DNA of 64,000 bases from Chryseobacterium sediminis (GTDB taxonomy: Bacteria > Bacteroidota > Bacteroidia > Flavobacteriales > Weeksellaceae). The translations under genes and the position numbers were made by a program. Every line of letters starts with the position of its first letter. The stretch's first letter is position 1. Of the stretch, positions 1-6,675 are shown one piece after another. The stretch is taken from positions 682,001 through 746,000 of the forward strand of contig NZ_VUNZ01000001.1 in the NCBI RefSeq assembly GCF_008386505.1, read 5' to 3'. The notes beneath the pieces were generated by a model. That model worked only from the letters and a program-made list of their open reading frames with translations. It did no database searches and had not been told where the DNA came from.

Positions 1-296
1 CCAGGAGTTACTTCAGTATTTCTTTCATGCAGAAGAGGCAGTCTTTCCGATACAAAAATTCCTTTCCTTTCCCTTGAAACCACCCATTCTTCATTGATCA
101 GTACCTGATAAGCTTCTACCACGGTATTTCTGTTAATTTTTAAAGTTTGTGCAAAATTTCGGCTTCCGGGGAGTGCATCTCCGGCTTTTAATCTTCCTGA
201 GCGGATATCACTGATAATGGTATCTGCAATCTGTAGATAAACGGCTTTATCAAGCTTTTTATCAATTTCTATTTCTAATTTCCAAGGGCGCAGCAT
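1..296 (-). CDS. MocR/GntR-family transcriptional regulator, N-terminal part (cut by window edge)
   Basis: Only the first 98 codons are inside the window; the rest lies beyond the left edge. Translating the minus strand from the ATG at 296 gives a GntR-type winged helix-turn-helix: an N-terminal YLQIADTIISDIRSGRLKAG segment (about residues 20-39), then LPGSRNFAQTLKINRNTVVE (about 42-61) as the recognition region. This arrangement, including 'LPGSR' and 'NRNTV', is typical of MocR/PdxR-like regulators, which carry an aminotransferase-like PLP domain after the winged helix. That second domain cannot be seen here. A complete relative lies at 49806-51296. It is transcribed away from the cupin operon at 398, so it is the likely regulator of that operon (inference). 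The family call is strong, the effector unknown. Confidence 0.85.
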   Translation of the reverse strand, partial: MLRPWKLEIEIDKKLDKAVYLQIADTIISDIRSGRLKAGDALPGSRNFAQTLKINRNTVVEAYQVLINEEWVVSRERKGIFVSERLPLLHERNTEVTP

Positions 297-329
297 CTGG
301 ACTACCTATTTATGTAAAAACTGAATCAT

Positions 330-358
330 TTGAATAGTCCAAATATAAAATAATTTTG
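330..358 (+). promoter_or_regulatory. Divergent promoter region between the MocR gene and the cupin operon
   Basis: On the plus strand TTG at 330-332, an 18-base spacer and TAATTTTG at 351-358 match the Bacteroidota -33/-7 promoter (TTG, TAnnTTTG). This puts transcription start about 30 bases before the cupin ATG at 398. On the minus strand TATATTTG (complement of 340-347) could serve the MocR gene. The two promoters overlap, as expected for a regulator controlling itself and its neighbour. A short direct repeat, TGAATcattTGAAT, overlaps the -33 element and is a possible operator. Confidence 0.5.
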
Positions 359-397
359 TCATGCAATAAAGCACAAAACCATAATAATTTTAAAATC

Positions 398-853
398 ATG
401 GATAAGAAACAATTCAGTTCTAAAGATTTCCACGAAACTTTTGCAAGACCAAAGTATGTAAAACCAACCCATTTGATTCATAAAAATGTAGAAAATGCGG
501 GAGAACATAATCAGTTTTCAACAGAAAGGAAACATCCTGTTTTCTTTGTAGATCTTCCAAGTAAGAATGTAAGCATGACGATTGGGGGACTCACTCCCGG
601 ACAGCAAACCAACAGACACCGCCATACTTATGAAACGGTATTATTTGTAATTGAAGGGAAAGGCTGGACAGAAGTAGAAGACGAAAGGGTGTATTGGGAA
701 GCCGGAGACGCCGTATATATTCCTTCATGGGCATGGCACAAGCATCAGAATCTTAGTGATACAGAATCAGCCAAGTATATTGCCTGCGAAAATGCTCCCC
801 AGCTGCAGAATTTGGGCGTTGCTTTGAGAGAGGAAGAAGGAAGAGACCTTTAA
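398..853 (+). CDS. Cupin-domain protein
   Basis: A 151-residue single-domain cupin. Both conserved cupin motifs are present: the first around residues 68-86 with H74, H76 and E79 as metal ligands (RHRHTYE), the second around 103-118 (GDAVYIPSWAWHKHQN) supplying H114. Such proteins bind a divalent metal and act as isomerases, dioxygenases or small-molecule binding proteins; the substrate cannot be read from the sequence. The reading frame extends upstream to a TTG at 356, but that lies inside the -7 promoter motif, so I start at the ATG at 398. It is followed 12 bases later by a DHDPS-family aldolase, so both probably act in one catabolic route under MocR control. Function is inferred from family only. 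Confidence 0.8.
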   Translation: MDKKQFSSKDFHETFARPKYVKPTHLIHKNVENAGEHNQFSTERKHPVFFVDLPSKNVSMTIGGLTPGQQTNRHRHTYETVLFVIEGKGWTEVEDERVYWEAGDAVYIPSWAWHKHQNLSDTESAKYIACENAPQLQNLGVALREEEGRDL

Positions 854-865
854 TATCAGCAAAAC

Positions 866-1750
866 ATGAAAAATGTTCCATTTAAAGGGATTATTGCGTA
901 TCCCATAACACCTTTTGATGAAAATGAAAAGGTAAACATACCTCTTTTCAGGCATCTGGTAGAAAGGCTGGTCACTTCCGGAAGTCATGGAATTGCTCCG
1001 TTGGGGAGTACAGGAGTGATGCCTTACTTATCTGATGAAGAAAAAGAAGAAGTAACGGAAGCTACTTTACAGCAGGTAAATAGACGAATTCCAACTCTTG
1101 TAGGAGTTTCTAACCTTACAACAGAAAAAACAATTCATCACGCTCAGTTTGCAGAAAAAGCAGGCGCTGATGCGGTTATGATTATTCCGATGAGTTACTG
1201 GAAGCTTACGGATGATGAGATTGTAACACATTATGACGCAGTAGCCAGGAAAATTTCTATCCCCATTATGGCTTACAACAATCCTGCAACGAGTGGAGTA
1301 GACATGTCACCAGCCTTGTTGAAAAGACTCCTTGAAATTCCTAATGTAACCATGATTAAGGAAAGCACAGGAGATATTCAAAGGATGCATTTTTTGAGAA
1401 GAGAACTGGGAGAGGATGTAGCTTTTTATAATGGTTCAAATCCTTTAGCACTGGCCGCTTTTTCTGCCGGAGCAAGGGGCTGGTGTACAGCTGCACCGAA
1501 TCTTATTCCTGAACTGAATATCAGCCTTTATAATGCCATTGAAGAAGGAAACCTTGAAAAAGCAAAAGCTATTTTCTACCAGCAGTTTGACCTTTTAAAA
1601 TTTATTGTCAATAAAGGATTACCAAGAGCTGTAAAATCAGGGCTTACGATTCTGGGTGAAGACGGCGGAAACTTGAGAAGTCCTTTAAAACCGCTTCAGG
1701 AAAAAGAAACTGAAGAATTAAAAAATATTATGAAAACCCTTTTTAATTAA
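866..1750 (+). CDS. Dihydrodipicolinate synthase / N-acetylneuraminate lyase family aldolase
   Basis: A 294-residue TIM-barrel class I aldolase. The Schiff-base lysine is K165 in the strand 'TMIKESTGD', the catalytic tyrosine is Y137 in 'MAYNNPATSG', and the pyruvate carboxylate loop is 'GSTG' at 47-50. These are the hallmarks of the DapA/NanA superfamily. The loop continues VMPYLS rather than the usual GE...L of biosynthetic DapA, and the gene sits with a cupin and a thioredoxin-like protein instead of lysine genes. A catabolic aldolase or dehydratase (as in hydroxyproline, sugar-acid or related pathways) is therefore more likely than lysine synthesis. It lies 12 bases after the cupin and 9 bases before the next gene, clearly in one operon. 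Exact substrate unknown. Confidence 0.85.
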   Translation: MKNVPFKGIIAYPITPFDENEKVNIPLFRHLVERLVTSGSHGIAPLGSTGVMPYLSDEEKEEVTEATLQQVNRRIPTLVGVSNLTTEKTIHHAQFAEKAGADAVMIIPMSYWKLTDDEIVTHYDAVARKISIPIMAYNNPATSGVDMSPALLKRLLEIPNVTMIKESTGDIQRMHFLRRELGEDVAFYNGSNPLALAAFSAGARGWCTAAPNLIPELNISLYNAIEEGNLEKAKAIFYQQFDLLKFIVNKGLPRAVKSGLTILGEDGGNLRSPLKPLQEKETEELKNIMKTLFN

Positions 1751-1759
1751 TACAATCTT

Positions 1760-1993
1760 ATGAAAAAATCCATTTTTTATCACGCAGGATGCCCTGTATG
1801 TATCAGTGCTGAACATGATATTATTAACCTTATAGGTCTGGAAAATGTTGAAGTTATCCATTTAGGAAATGACAGAAATAAAATTGAAGACGCTGAAAAG
1901 GCTGGTGTAAAGTCTGTACCCGCTGTAGTAACGCCTAACGGGAATGTTCTTCATATTAATTTTGGAGCATCTATGGAGGATGTGAAAAAATAG
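1760..1993 (+). CDS. Small thioredoxin-fold protein with CPVC motif
   Basis: A 77-residue protein with an N-terminal beta strand leading to C11-P-V-C14, then a helix and a C-terminal part with the cis-proline-like 'KSVPAVVTPNG' (about residues 52-62). This is the minimal glutaredoxin/thioredoxin layout (C-x-x-C plus cis-Pro). There is no signal peptide, so it acts in the cytoplasm. It is the last gene of the cupin/aldolase operon, 9 bases after the aldolase stop. It may keep a partner enzyme reduced or carry out a thiol step in the same pathway (inference). A palindromic repeat that could terminate transcription follows directly. Confidence 0.75.
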   Translation: MKKSIFYHAGCPVCISAEHDIINLIGLENVEVIHLGNDRNKIEDAEKAGVKSVPAVVTPNGNVLHINFGASMEDVKK

Positions 1994-2015
1994 AATATTA
2001 ATCTTGTTGTATAAA

Positions 2016-2172
2016 CGAGGCTGTCTCAGAAAGTCAAATAATTTGCTTTTGTCATTCTGACGAAGGAAAAATCTCATTGATAACTAAATACACGAGATTC
2101 TTCACTTCACTTATGAACTACGTTCGCAGACCTTCGGTTTGTGTTCAGAATGACACTTCTGAAACATCCTCG
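2016..2172. repeat. Interspersed palindromic intergenic repeat, family A, copy 1
   Basis: An imperfect 157-base palindrome: outer arms CGAGG (2016-2020) and CCTCG (2168-2172), inner arms GTCATTCTGACGAAGGAA on the left and GTTCAGAATGACA on the right, with AATCTC/GAGATT in between. A second copy with the same inner arms but different outer arms lies at 49382-49516. The right arm runs into a T tract, so it may also act as a transcription terminator after the thioredoxin-like gene. It lies between converging genes. Confidence 0.7.
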
Positions 2173-2241
2173 TTTTTGTTTTCTTCCTAATTACATTTAT
2201 CTGTAAATCTTTGAGAGAATTTATTGCCTATTCAGAACTTT

Positions 2242-2748
2242 CTAAATCGTTGCATTTCCTTCTACACCGTCAGAATTATTGGTTTTATGACCAGTGATTG
2301 CAGATGCAACAAAGCTAAACAGACTGACCAGTTTTCCAGCTTTAGTGTCCCAATAATATGTTTCCTTAGGCTCTACACGGATAATGGTAACATTGGGATC
2401 GTCTTTTCCATCGAACCAGGCTTTCGCTAAAGGAGACCATTTATCTTCTATGGTAGCTTTATCTTTATAAACAGAGGCCTCTCCATACACCGAAAGATAT
2501 TGGGAATCACTGTTATTCATGAAAAACAACTGTACTCTCCGGTCTTCTTTAATTTCAAAATTCTTATTGCTGGTTCCACTGCTGATAAACCAGAGGTTTC
2601 CACTATCATCCGTTTCCTGAAGAGTCATAGGTCTTGAGTTCACAGGAACGGTCTCCAATTCTGTACAGAACATACAAATTTTTGCCTTTTCTGAAAGTTC
2701 CTTGATTTTTTTGATCGCCTCGAGATGGCTCAAATTCTGTGTTGACAT
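2242..2748 (-). CDS. Pyridoxamine 5'-phosphate oxidase-family protein (general stress protein 26-like)
   Basis: A 168-residue split-barrel flavin-binding protein of the PNPOx superfamily. Recognisable features are the N-terminal helix 'HLEAIKKIKELSEKAKICMF', the strands 'SRPMTLQETDDSGNLWFISS', 'DRRVQLFFM' and the conserved 'YLSVYGEASV'. It lacks the residues of true PdxH and belongs with the COG3871 general-stress group, which binds FMN or F420-like cofactors; its reaction is unknown. The open frame extends upstream to 2934 but that stretch overlaps the divergent AraC gene, so the ATG at 2748 (MSTQNL) is chosen. The divergent AraC regulator at 2890 is the obvious candidate controller. Confidence 0.8.
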   Translation of the reverse strand: MSTQNLSHLEAIKKIKELSEKAKICMFCTELETVPVNSRPMTLQETDDSGNLWFISSGTSNKNFEIKEDRRVQLFFMNNSDSQYLSVYGEASVYKDKATIEDKWSPLAKAWFDGKDDPNVTIIRVEPKETYYWDTKAGKLVSLFSFVASAITGHKTNNSDGVEGNATI

Positions 2749-2877
2749 AATATAATATTTTAAGTGATTGATGTTGCCTAAATCATTCAAATACCTGACC
2801 AAAGGGCAATAAAATGTGGTACGTGGAGTGGATTTCTTTTCAAAAAACTGTCTCTTTTTCTGCCAATAAGTTTTGCG

Positions 2878-2885
2878 TACATTTG
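2878..2885 (+). promoter_or_regulatory. -7 promoter motif directly in front of the AraC start codon
   Basis: TACATTTG matches TAnnTTTG and ends only four bases before the ATG at 2890. If used, the transcript would begin at or within one or two bases of the start codon, that is, leaderless. No good -33 TTG is seen, so confidence is low. Confidence 0.3.
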
Positions 2886-2889
2886 ATGA

Positions 2890-3687
2890 ATGCAGATTTC
2901 GCCGCCTAAACATTTGGCTCCTTTTATCAGGCATTATATCTTTTTGGAGAATTCTGAAAAGGATATAAGGCGTTTACGGCTGTTTACCGATGGAAGTTCC
3001 GGGCTTATTTTATCCGGAGATATGAATCTGTATTCGGGTATTTCAGAAGATCAGATGCCGCTTTCTTTTTTTTATGGAACTTTAAATGGTTATAAAGATT
3101 TTTTTTCAAAAGGAAAATTTTCCTTGATTGCCATTGTATTTCAGCCTTATTTTTTAAATATCCTTTTAAAAACATCTGCCAAAGAGGTTAGAAATCAGAT
3201 TGTTTCTGTAGAAGATATATTAAAAGATAAACTGGAAATATTTCAGGAAAAACTTTTCAATAAAATGAATCCCCTGAATGTTATCAATGATCTGAATACT
3301 TTTTTCACTGAATTTTTATCTGAAAAAATAAGCATTGATCATCATATTATAGCGGCTACACAACAATATATTCTCCAAAATAAAGGAGCTGTATCATCCC
3401 GGGACTTAGAGAAATTCACAGGATATTCTGAACGCCATCTGGAAAGGAAATTTGAATTTCATATGGGAATATCGCCTAAAAAATATGGAAATATTATTCG
3501 CCTTCATTATTTTTTAAGCCTTGTCAATAAAAGTGCTGACCATAGAAACATGACGATGCTTTCTTATGAAGCAGGTTATTCTGATCAGTCCCATCTTATC
3601 AGGGAATTTAAAAACAATATCGGGCTTACTCCCAAGCAGTATTTGAAGACAGAAAATAAAATGGCTGTCAACTTTATTGAGTTATAG
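2890..3687 (+). CDS. AraC-family transcriptional regulator
   Basis: A 265-residue regulator. The N-terminal half (about 1-140) is a sensor domain of the type found in Bacteroidota AraC proteins, starting 'PPKHLAPFIRHYIFLE' and containing 'LIAIVFQPYFLN'. The C-terminal third is a double helix-turn-helix: first motif around 'SRDLEKFTGYSERHLERKF', second around 'MLSYEAGYSDQSHLIREFK', ending with the canonical 'GLTPKQYLK'. Effector is unknown. It is divergent from the PNPOx-like gene and 64 bases upstream of the nitrilase-family gene, either of which it could control. The start codon follows a -7 promoter motif almost directly. Confidence 0.9.
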   Translation: MQISPPKHLAPFIRHYIFLENSEKDIRRLRLFTDGSSGLILSGDMNLYSGISEDQMPLSFFYGTLNGYKDFFSKGKFSLIAIVFQPYFLNILLKTSAKEVRNQIVSVEDILKDKLEIFQEKLFNKMNPLNVINDLNTFFTEFLSEKISIDHHIIAATQQYILQNKGAVSSRDLEKFTGYSERHLERKFEFHMGISPKKYGNIIRLHYFLSLVNKSADHRNMTMLSYEAGYSDQSHLIREFKNNIGLTPKQYLKTENKMAVNFIEL

Positions 3688-3751
3688 TAAACATGTCGGT
3701 TTTATACAATTTTTTAGAAGCAGAGTCATCTAGTTTTGCTTAAAAAAATCA

Positions 3752-4705
3752 ATGAATATTAAAATTTCAACGGCACAATTTGAAAACAGAAGTGGTGATA
3801 AAGCTTATAATCTGTCTGTTATAGAAAAACTGGCCAGTCAGGCTGCTTCCCAAGGATCTCATGTCATTGCTTTTCATGAATGTTCTATTACAGGGTATAC
3901 TTTCGCCCGAAAACTTTCCAGAGAACAGCTTCTTGATATTGCAGAACGAATTCCGGAAGGGGAGAGTATTCAAAAACTGCAGGAAATTGCCGCTCAGAAT
4001 GACATCACCCTATTAGTCGGATTATTTGAAAAAGATGAACATGATCAACTTTTTAAAGCATATGTATGTGTTGATAAAACAGGGCTGAAGGCAAAGTACA
4101 GAAAATTACATCCTTTTATCAATCCTCATCTTACACCCGGTAACGAGTATTGTGTATTTGATATTATGGGCTGGAAGTGTGGCATTCTCATCTGCTATGA
4201 TAACAATATCATTGAAAATGTAAGAGCTACAAGGCTTCTTGGTGCAGAAATTATTTTTATGCCTCACGTTACGATGTGTACCCCTTCCACAAGGCCCGGA
4301 GCAGGTTTTGTGAATCCTCAGCTTTGGGAAAACAGGGTCGCAGATCCTACGTCATTACGTTTAGAATTTAATGGAATGAAGGGCAGAGACTGGCTGATGA
4401 AGTGGCTTCCGTCAAGAGCCTATGATAACGGAGCTTATATTGTTTTTTCAAACCCTGTTGGGATGGATGATGACCAGCTGAAAAACGGATGTTCTATGAT
4501 CATAGATCCATTCGGAGATGTGATTGCAGAATGCCATTCTTGGGAAGACAGTTTTGAATCCGCGGTTATTACTTCTGAAAAACTTAGTCAGGCAGGAGGC
4601 TGCAGATATATTAAGGCCCGAAGACCTGAATTATACAAGGATATCATAGGACAGGAGCATTCATCTGAACAAAAAGTGGTATGGCTGGATGATAAAACGG
4701 TTTAA
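3752..4705 (+). CDS. Carbon-nitrogen hydrolase (nitrilase superfamily amidase)
   Basis: A 317-residue hydrolase with the complete nitrilase catalytic triad: E43 in 'AFHECSITGY', K118 in 'YRKLHPF', and nucleophile C148 in 'GILICYDNN'. These enzymes hydrolyse amides or nitriles through a cysteine thioester and usually assemble as dimers or larger oligomers in the cytoplasm. No signal peptide is seen. An insertion around residues 170-215 ('PSTRPGAGFVNPQLW' and following) is larger than in simple omega-amidases, pointing to an aliphatic amidase or N-carbamoyl hydrolase-like branch. A -7 motif TAGTTTTG lies at 3731-3738 and a strong terminator follows the gene, so it is probably monocistronic. Substrate unknown. 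Confidence 0.88.
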   Translation: MNIKISTAQFENRSGDKAYNLSVIEKLASQAASQGSHVIAFHECSITGYTFARKLSREQLLDIAERIPEGESIQKLQEIAAQNDITLLVGLFEKDEHDQLFKAYVCVDKTGLKAKYRKLHPFINPHLTPGNEYCVFDIMGWKCGILICYDNNIIENVRATRLLGAEIIFMPHVTMCTPSTRPGAGFVNPQLWENRVADPTSLRLEFNGMKGRDWLMKWLPSRAYDNGAYIVFSNPVGMDDDQLKNGCSMIIDPFGDVIAECHSWEDSFESAVITSEKLSQAGGCRYIKARRPELYKDIIGQEHSSEQKVVWLDDKTV

Positions 4706-4711
4706 AAATAT

Positions 4712-4739
4712 AAACCCTCCCAGAGTCTGAGGAGGGTTT
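4712..4739. terminator. Bidirectional hairpin terminator
   Basis: AAACCCTCC (4712-4720) pairs with GGAGGGTTT (4731-4739), and the loop itself contains CAGA/TCTG. A T-rich run follows on the plus strand and A-rich sequence precedes it, so it can stop both the amidase gene and the converging rhodanese operon. Confidence 0.85.
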
Positions 4740-4746
4740 GTTTATT

Positions 4747-5103
4747 TTATGGATTGATTGTTTTTTGAAGATCACTCCAGGCACCACCATTATAAATATG
4801 CTTGAAACCTCTTTCTTTCAGAATACTTTCTGCTTTTACACTTCGGAGTCCGTGTGAACATACTGTGATATATGTTTTTTCCGGATCCAGTTCTACATAC
4901 CGTTCTCTGATTGTTCCTAATGAAATATTAACAGAACCTTCTATATGTCCCGTTTCGTATTCTTTTTCAGTTCTTACGTCAAGAATGACTGCTCCTTTTT
5001 TGATCAGTTCAGGCAATCCGTTATCTAAAGTCTGAAGGCGGTAAACTTTATATATTACATATATCGCAATAGCTATACCGCAGATTATTAAGATACTTTT
5101 CAT
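4747..5103 (-). CDS. Membrane-anchored rhodanese-like protein
   Basis: A 118-residue protein with one N-terminal membrane segment (about residues 3-20, ILIICGIAIAIYVIYKV) followed by a rhodanese domain. Rhodanese marks are 'AVILDVRTEKEYETGHIEGS' (38-57) and the active-site loop with C82 in 'VCSHGLRS'. The domain probably faces the periplasm or cytoplasm near the membrane and handles sulfane sulfur or redox chemistry; no specific substrate can be named. It is the last gene of a three-gene minus-strand operon: its ATG overlaps the stop of the preceding DUF3817 gene by four bases (ATGA type). Confidence 0.85.
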   Translation of the reverse strand: MKSILIICGIAIAIYVIYKVYRLQTLDNGLPELIKKGAVILDVRTEKEYETGHIEGSVNISLGTIRERYVELDPEKTYITVCSHGLRSVKAESILKERGFKHIYNGGAWSDLQKTINP

Positions 5104-5402
5104 AGTTTGCTCAAAATTTTCCAGTCAATATAAAATGTTCCAAAAGGAATAAAACAGGCAAGAATTACCTTCCATGTTATTTCTTTAAACTTCCAGTTCT
5201 GTTCTACACCAATACTCAGTGTATTGAACAGGAACAGCAGGAATAATGTTCCATGAACGGGGCCTATTAATCGTACAAATAAAGGGTTTCCCATCCAGTA
5301 TTTCATAGGAACGGCAATACATACTAAACTTAATAATGAAATGCCTTCCAGGATCGCCAGAATTCTTAGTCTGCCGATTTTTGTTTTGAATAAATCCATC
5401 AT
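5100..5402 (-). CDS. DUF3817-family small membrane protein
   Basis: A 100-residue protein with about three hydrophobic segments. The order 'RLRILAILEGISLLSLVCIA', 'FVRLIGPVHGTLFLLFL' and a C-terminal 'FIPFGTFYIDW' is the pattern I associate with DUF3817 (YdzA-like) integral membrane proteins, whose role is unknown. The frame extends upstream to 5489 but would overlap the previous gene heavily. The tandem ATG-ATG at 5402/5399 lies two bases after that gene's stop and is the natural start. It is co-transcribed with the membrane protein at 5405 and the rhodanese at 4747. The unit may serve membrane sulfur or stress metabolism, but this is only context. Confidence 0.75.
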   Translation of the reverse strand: MMDLFKTKIGRLRILAILEGISLLSLVCIAVPMKYWMGNPLFVRLIGPVHGTLFLLFLFNTLSIGVEQNWKFKEITWKVILACFIPFGTFYIDWKILSKL

Positions 5403-5404
5403 AA

Positions 5405-5863
5405 TTATCTGAAATAAGGTCTGTTTGCTAAAGGAGAAAAAGGCCACGGAACAGCAATGAAAATAATAATCAGTGCAATAGAAAACCAAACGCCCATTGT
5501 TTTGAATTTCTCTTTATCTGAAAGTTTTCTTTTGGCTAAAGCTGAGCCAATGGTGATGATGATAATCGCTGTGACCATCAATGAAATATGAATCAATCCG
5601 AAAAACAGGTGCTCAAAAGATTCTTTGGCTTCATTAAAATTTTTCCAGAAATATTGAATCACAGGGCTTTTGAAATAGAATATCATCCCGATAATCAGCT
5701 GAATATGAGCTATGGTGGCCGTCCAGTGTCTAACACTGTTATCTGTTCCTGTAAATTTTCTGTCAGAATAATATCCTTTAAAAGAACGGAAAATTGCATA
5801 CATCAGGCTTATTAAAACCAGCCAGCGGGTTTGTGAATGTATAAAAGTCAGGGTTTGATACAT
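5405..5863 (-). CDS. Four-helix integral membrane protein of unknown function
   Basis: A 152-residue protein with four predicted membrane helices (about residues 10-28, 47-65, 84-106, 122-142) and several histidines in or near them (H9 in 'IHSQTRWLVL', H46 and H53 in 'RHWTATIAHIQLI', H85 and H92 region in 'EHLFFGLIHISL'). Paired histidines in a small helical bundle would suit haem binding, and similar Bacteroidota proteins are sometimes labelled cytochrome B. I cannot confirm this and treat the function as unknown. It is the first gene of the operon that continues with DUF3817 and rhodanese proteins. Its promoter region carries a 26-base palindrome at 5898-5923, so it is probably repressed by the adjacent TetR protein. 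Confidence 0.7.
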   Translation of the reverse strand: MYQTLTFIHSQTRWLVLISLMYAIFRSFKGYYSDRKFTGTDNSVRHWTATIAHIQLIIGMIFYFKSPVIQYFWKNFNEAKESFEHLFFGLIHISLMVTAIIIITIGSALAKRKLSDKEKFKTMGVWFSIALIIIFIAVPWPFSPLANRPYFR

Positions 5864-5885
5864 TGTTTATTTTTTTTGAACACAG

Positions 5886-5923
5886 CAAAGGTATAATAAA
5901 AACATACTAATTAGTATGTTTTT
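5886..5923 (-). promoter_or_regulatory. Promoter with 26-bp perfect palindromic operator (probable TetR site)
   Basis: A perfect palindrome spans 5898-5923 with core ACATACTAATTAGTATGT. On the minus strand it is followed by the -7 motif TACCTTTG (complement of 5886-5893), so the palindrome covers the space where the -33 element would be. It lies between the membrane/rhodanese operon and the TetR gene. The size and symmetry fit a TetR dimer-of-dimers or single-dimer operator. The assignment to the adjacent TetR is inference. Confidence 0.75.
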
Positions 5924-5934
5924 GGTCAAAAAAA

Positions 5935-6525
5935 TTATTGCAGGGTTTTCAAATAAGATTTAAGTCCTTTTAAATAAACAAGATACACTTCTTTGGAATT
6001 TTCAACTTTTCCAAGATTTCTGACTCCCCAATAGCCGGAAATGACAAAAACACTCACTTCTCTGGCACTTACTTCCTGCTTTATTATTCCCTCTTTTTTA
6101 CCTTTTTCAATACTTTCTGTGAAAGTATTTTCCCATTCTTTTGAAAGTTCGTGCAAAGCTTGGGTAAAAGCAGTGTGCCATGGTGCCATCTGCTGTACAA
6201 AATTAGAGGTTGGGCAGCCATATTCAACTTTTAAAAAATCAGTTTCCATCAGAAGATTGTAGATGATCTCATAAATATTGTCTAATGGATTCCTGTTATT
6301 CTGAAGAGATTCAATAAAGTTACGTCTGAAATTGGGCTTCATCAGTTCATTGATAATCGCCAGTCCCATTTCATCTTTGGTTTTAAAATGATAATAAAAA
6401 GCCCCTTTAGTCACCTGAGTCGTTGCAATAATTTCATCAATGCTTGTGGTCTGAAAACCTTTCACATAAATCAATTCAAACGCTTTCTGGAGAATGGTAA
6501 GACGGGTTGCTTCTGATTTTTTCAT
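5935..6525 (-). CDS. TetR/AcrR-family transcriptional repressor
   Basis: A 196-residue TetR-family protein. The N-terminal helix-turn-helix is clear: 'ILQKAFELIYVKGFQTTSIDEI' region followed by 'TTQVTKGAFYYHFKTKDEM' (about residues 27-53), and 'GAFYYHF' is the typical recognition helix. The C-terminal ligand domain is diverse; 'EYGCPTSNFVQQMAPWHTAF' resembles the TetR_C group of AcrR/NemR-like regulators, where cysteines or small electrophiles can matter. The frame runs up to 6549, but the ATG at 6525 (MKKSEATRL) matches the usual family length. It is divergent from an MFS pump and upstream of the membrane/rhodanese operon with the palindrome, so it probably represses one or both. Confidence 0.9.
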   Translation of the reverse strand: MKKSEATRLTILQKAFELIYVKGFQTTSIDEIIATTQVTKGAFYYHFKTKDEMGLAIINELMKPNFRRNFIESLQNNRNPLDNIYEIIYNLLMETDFLKVEYGCPTSNFVQQMAPWHTAFTQALHELSKEWENTFTESIEKGKKEGIIKQEVSAREVSVFVISGYWGVRNLGKVENSKEVYLVYLKGLKSYLKTLQ

Positions 6526-6675
6526 TAAAAATGGCTGATTATTATACAAAGGAACAAATTTTAAACTGAAAATAAAACTATCATTATTCTGATACTTTAA
6601 TACAATTTAAATAATTTTTATAATATGATTATTCGTCGGAAATTTGCCTTGTCAATATCAACAAAATACAAGACA

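Noticed and set aside
356..397. Upstream TTG start for the cupin gene
   Set aside because: It lies within the -7 promoter motif, so it is unlikely to be transcribed as coding; the ATG at 398 is better.
2749..2934. Upstream extension of the PNPOx-like gene
   Set aside because: It would overlap the divergent AraC start and adds a basic stretch not found in the family.
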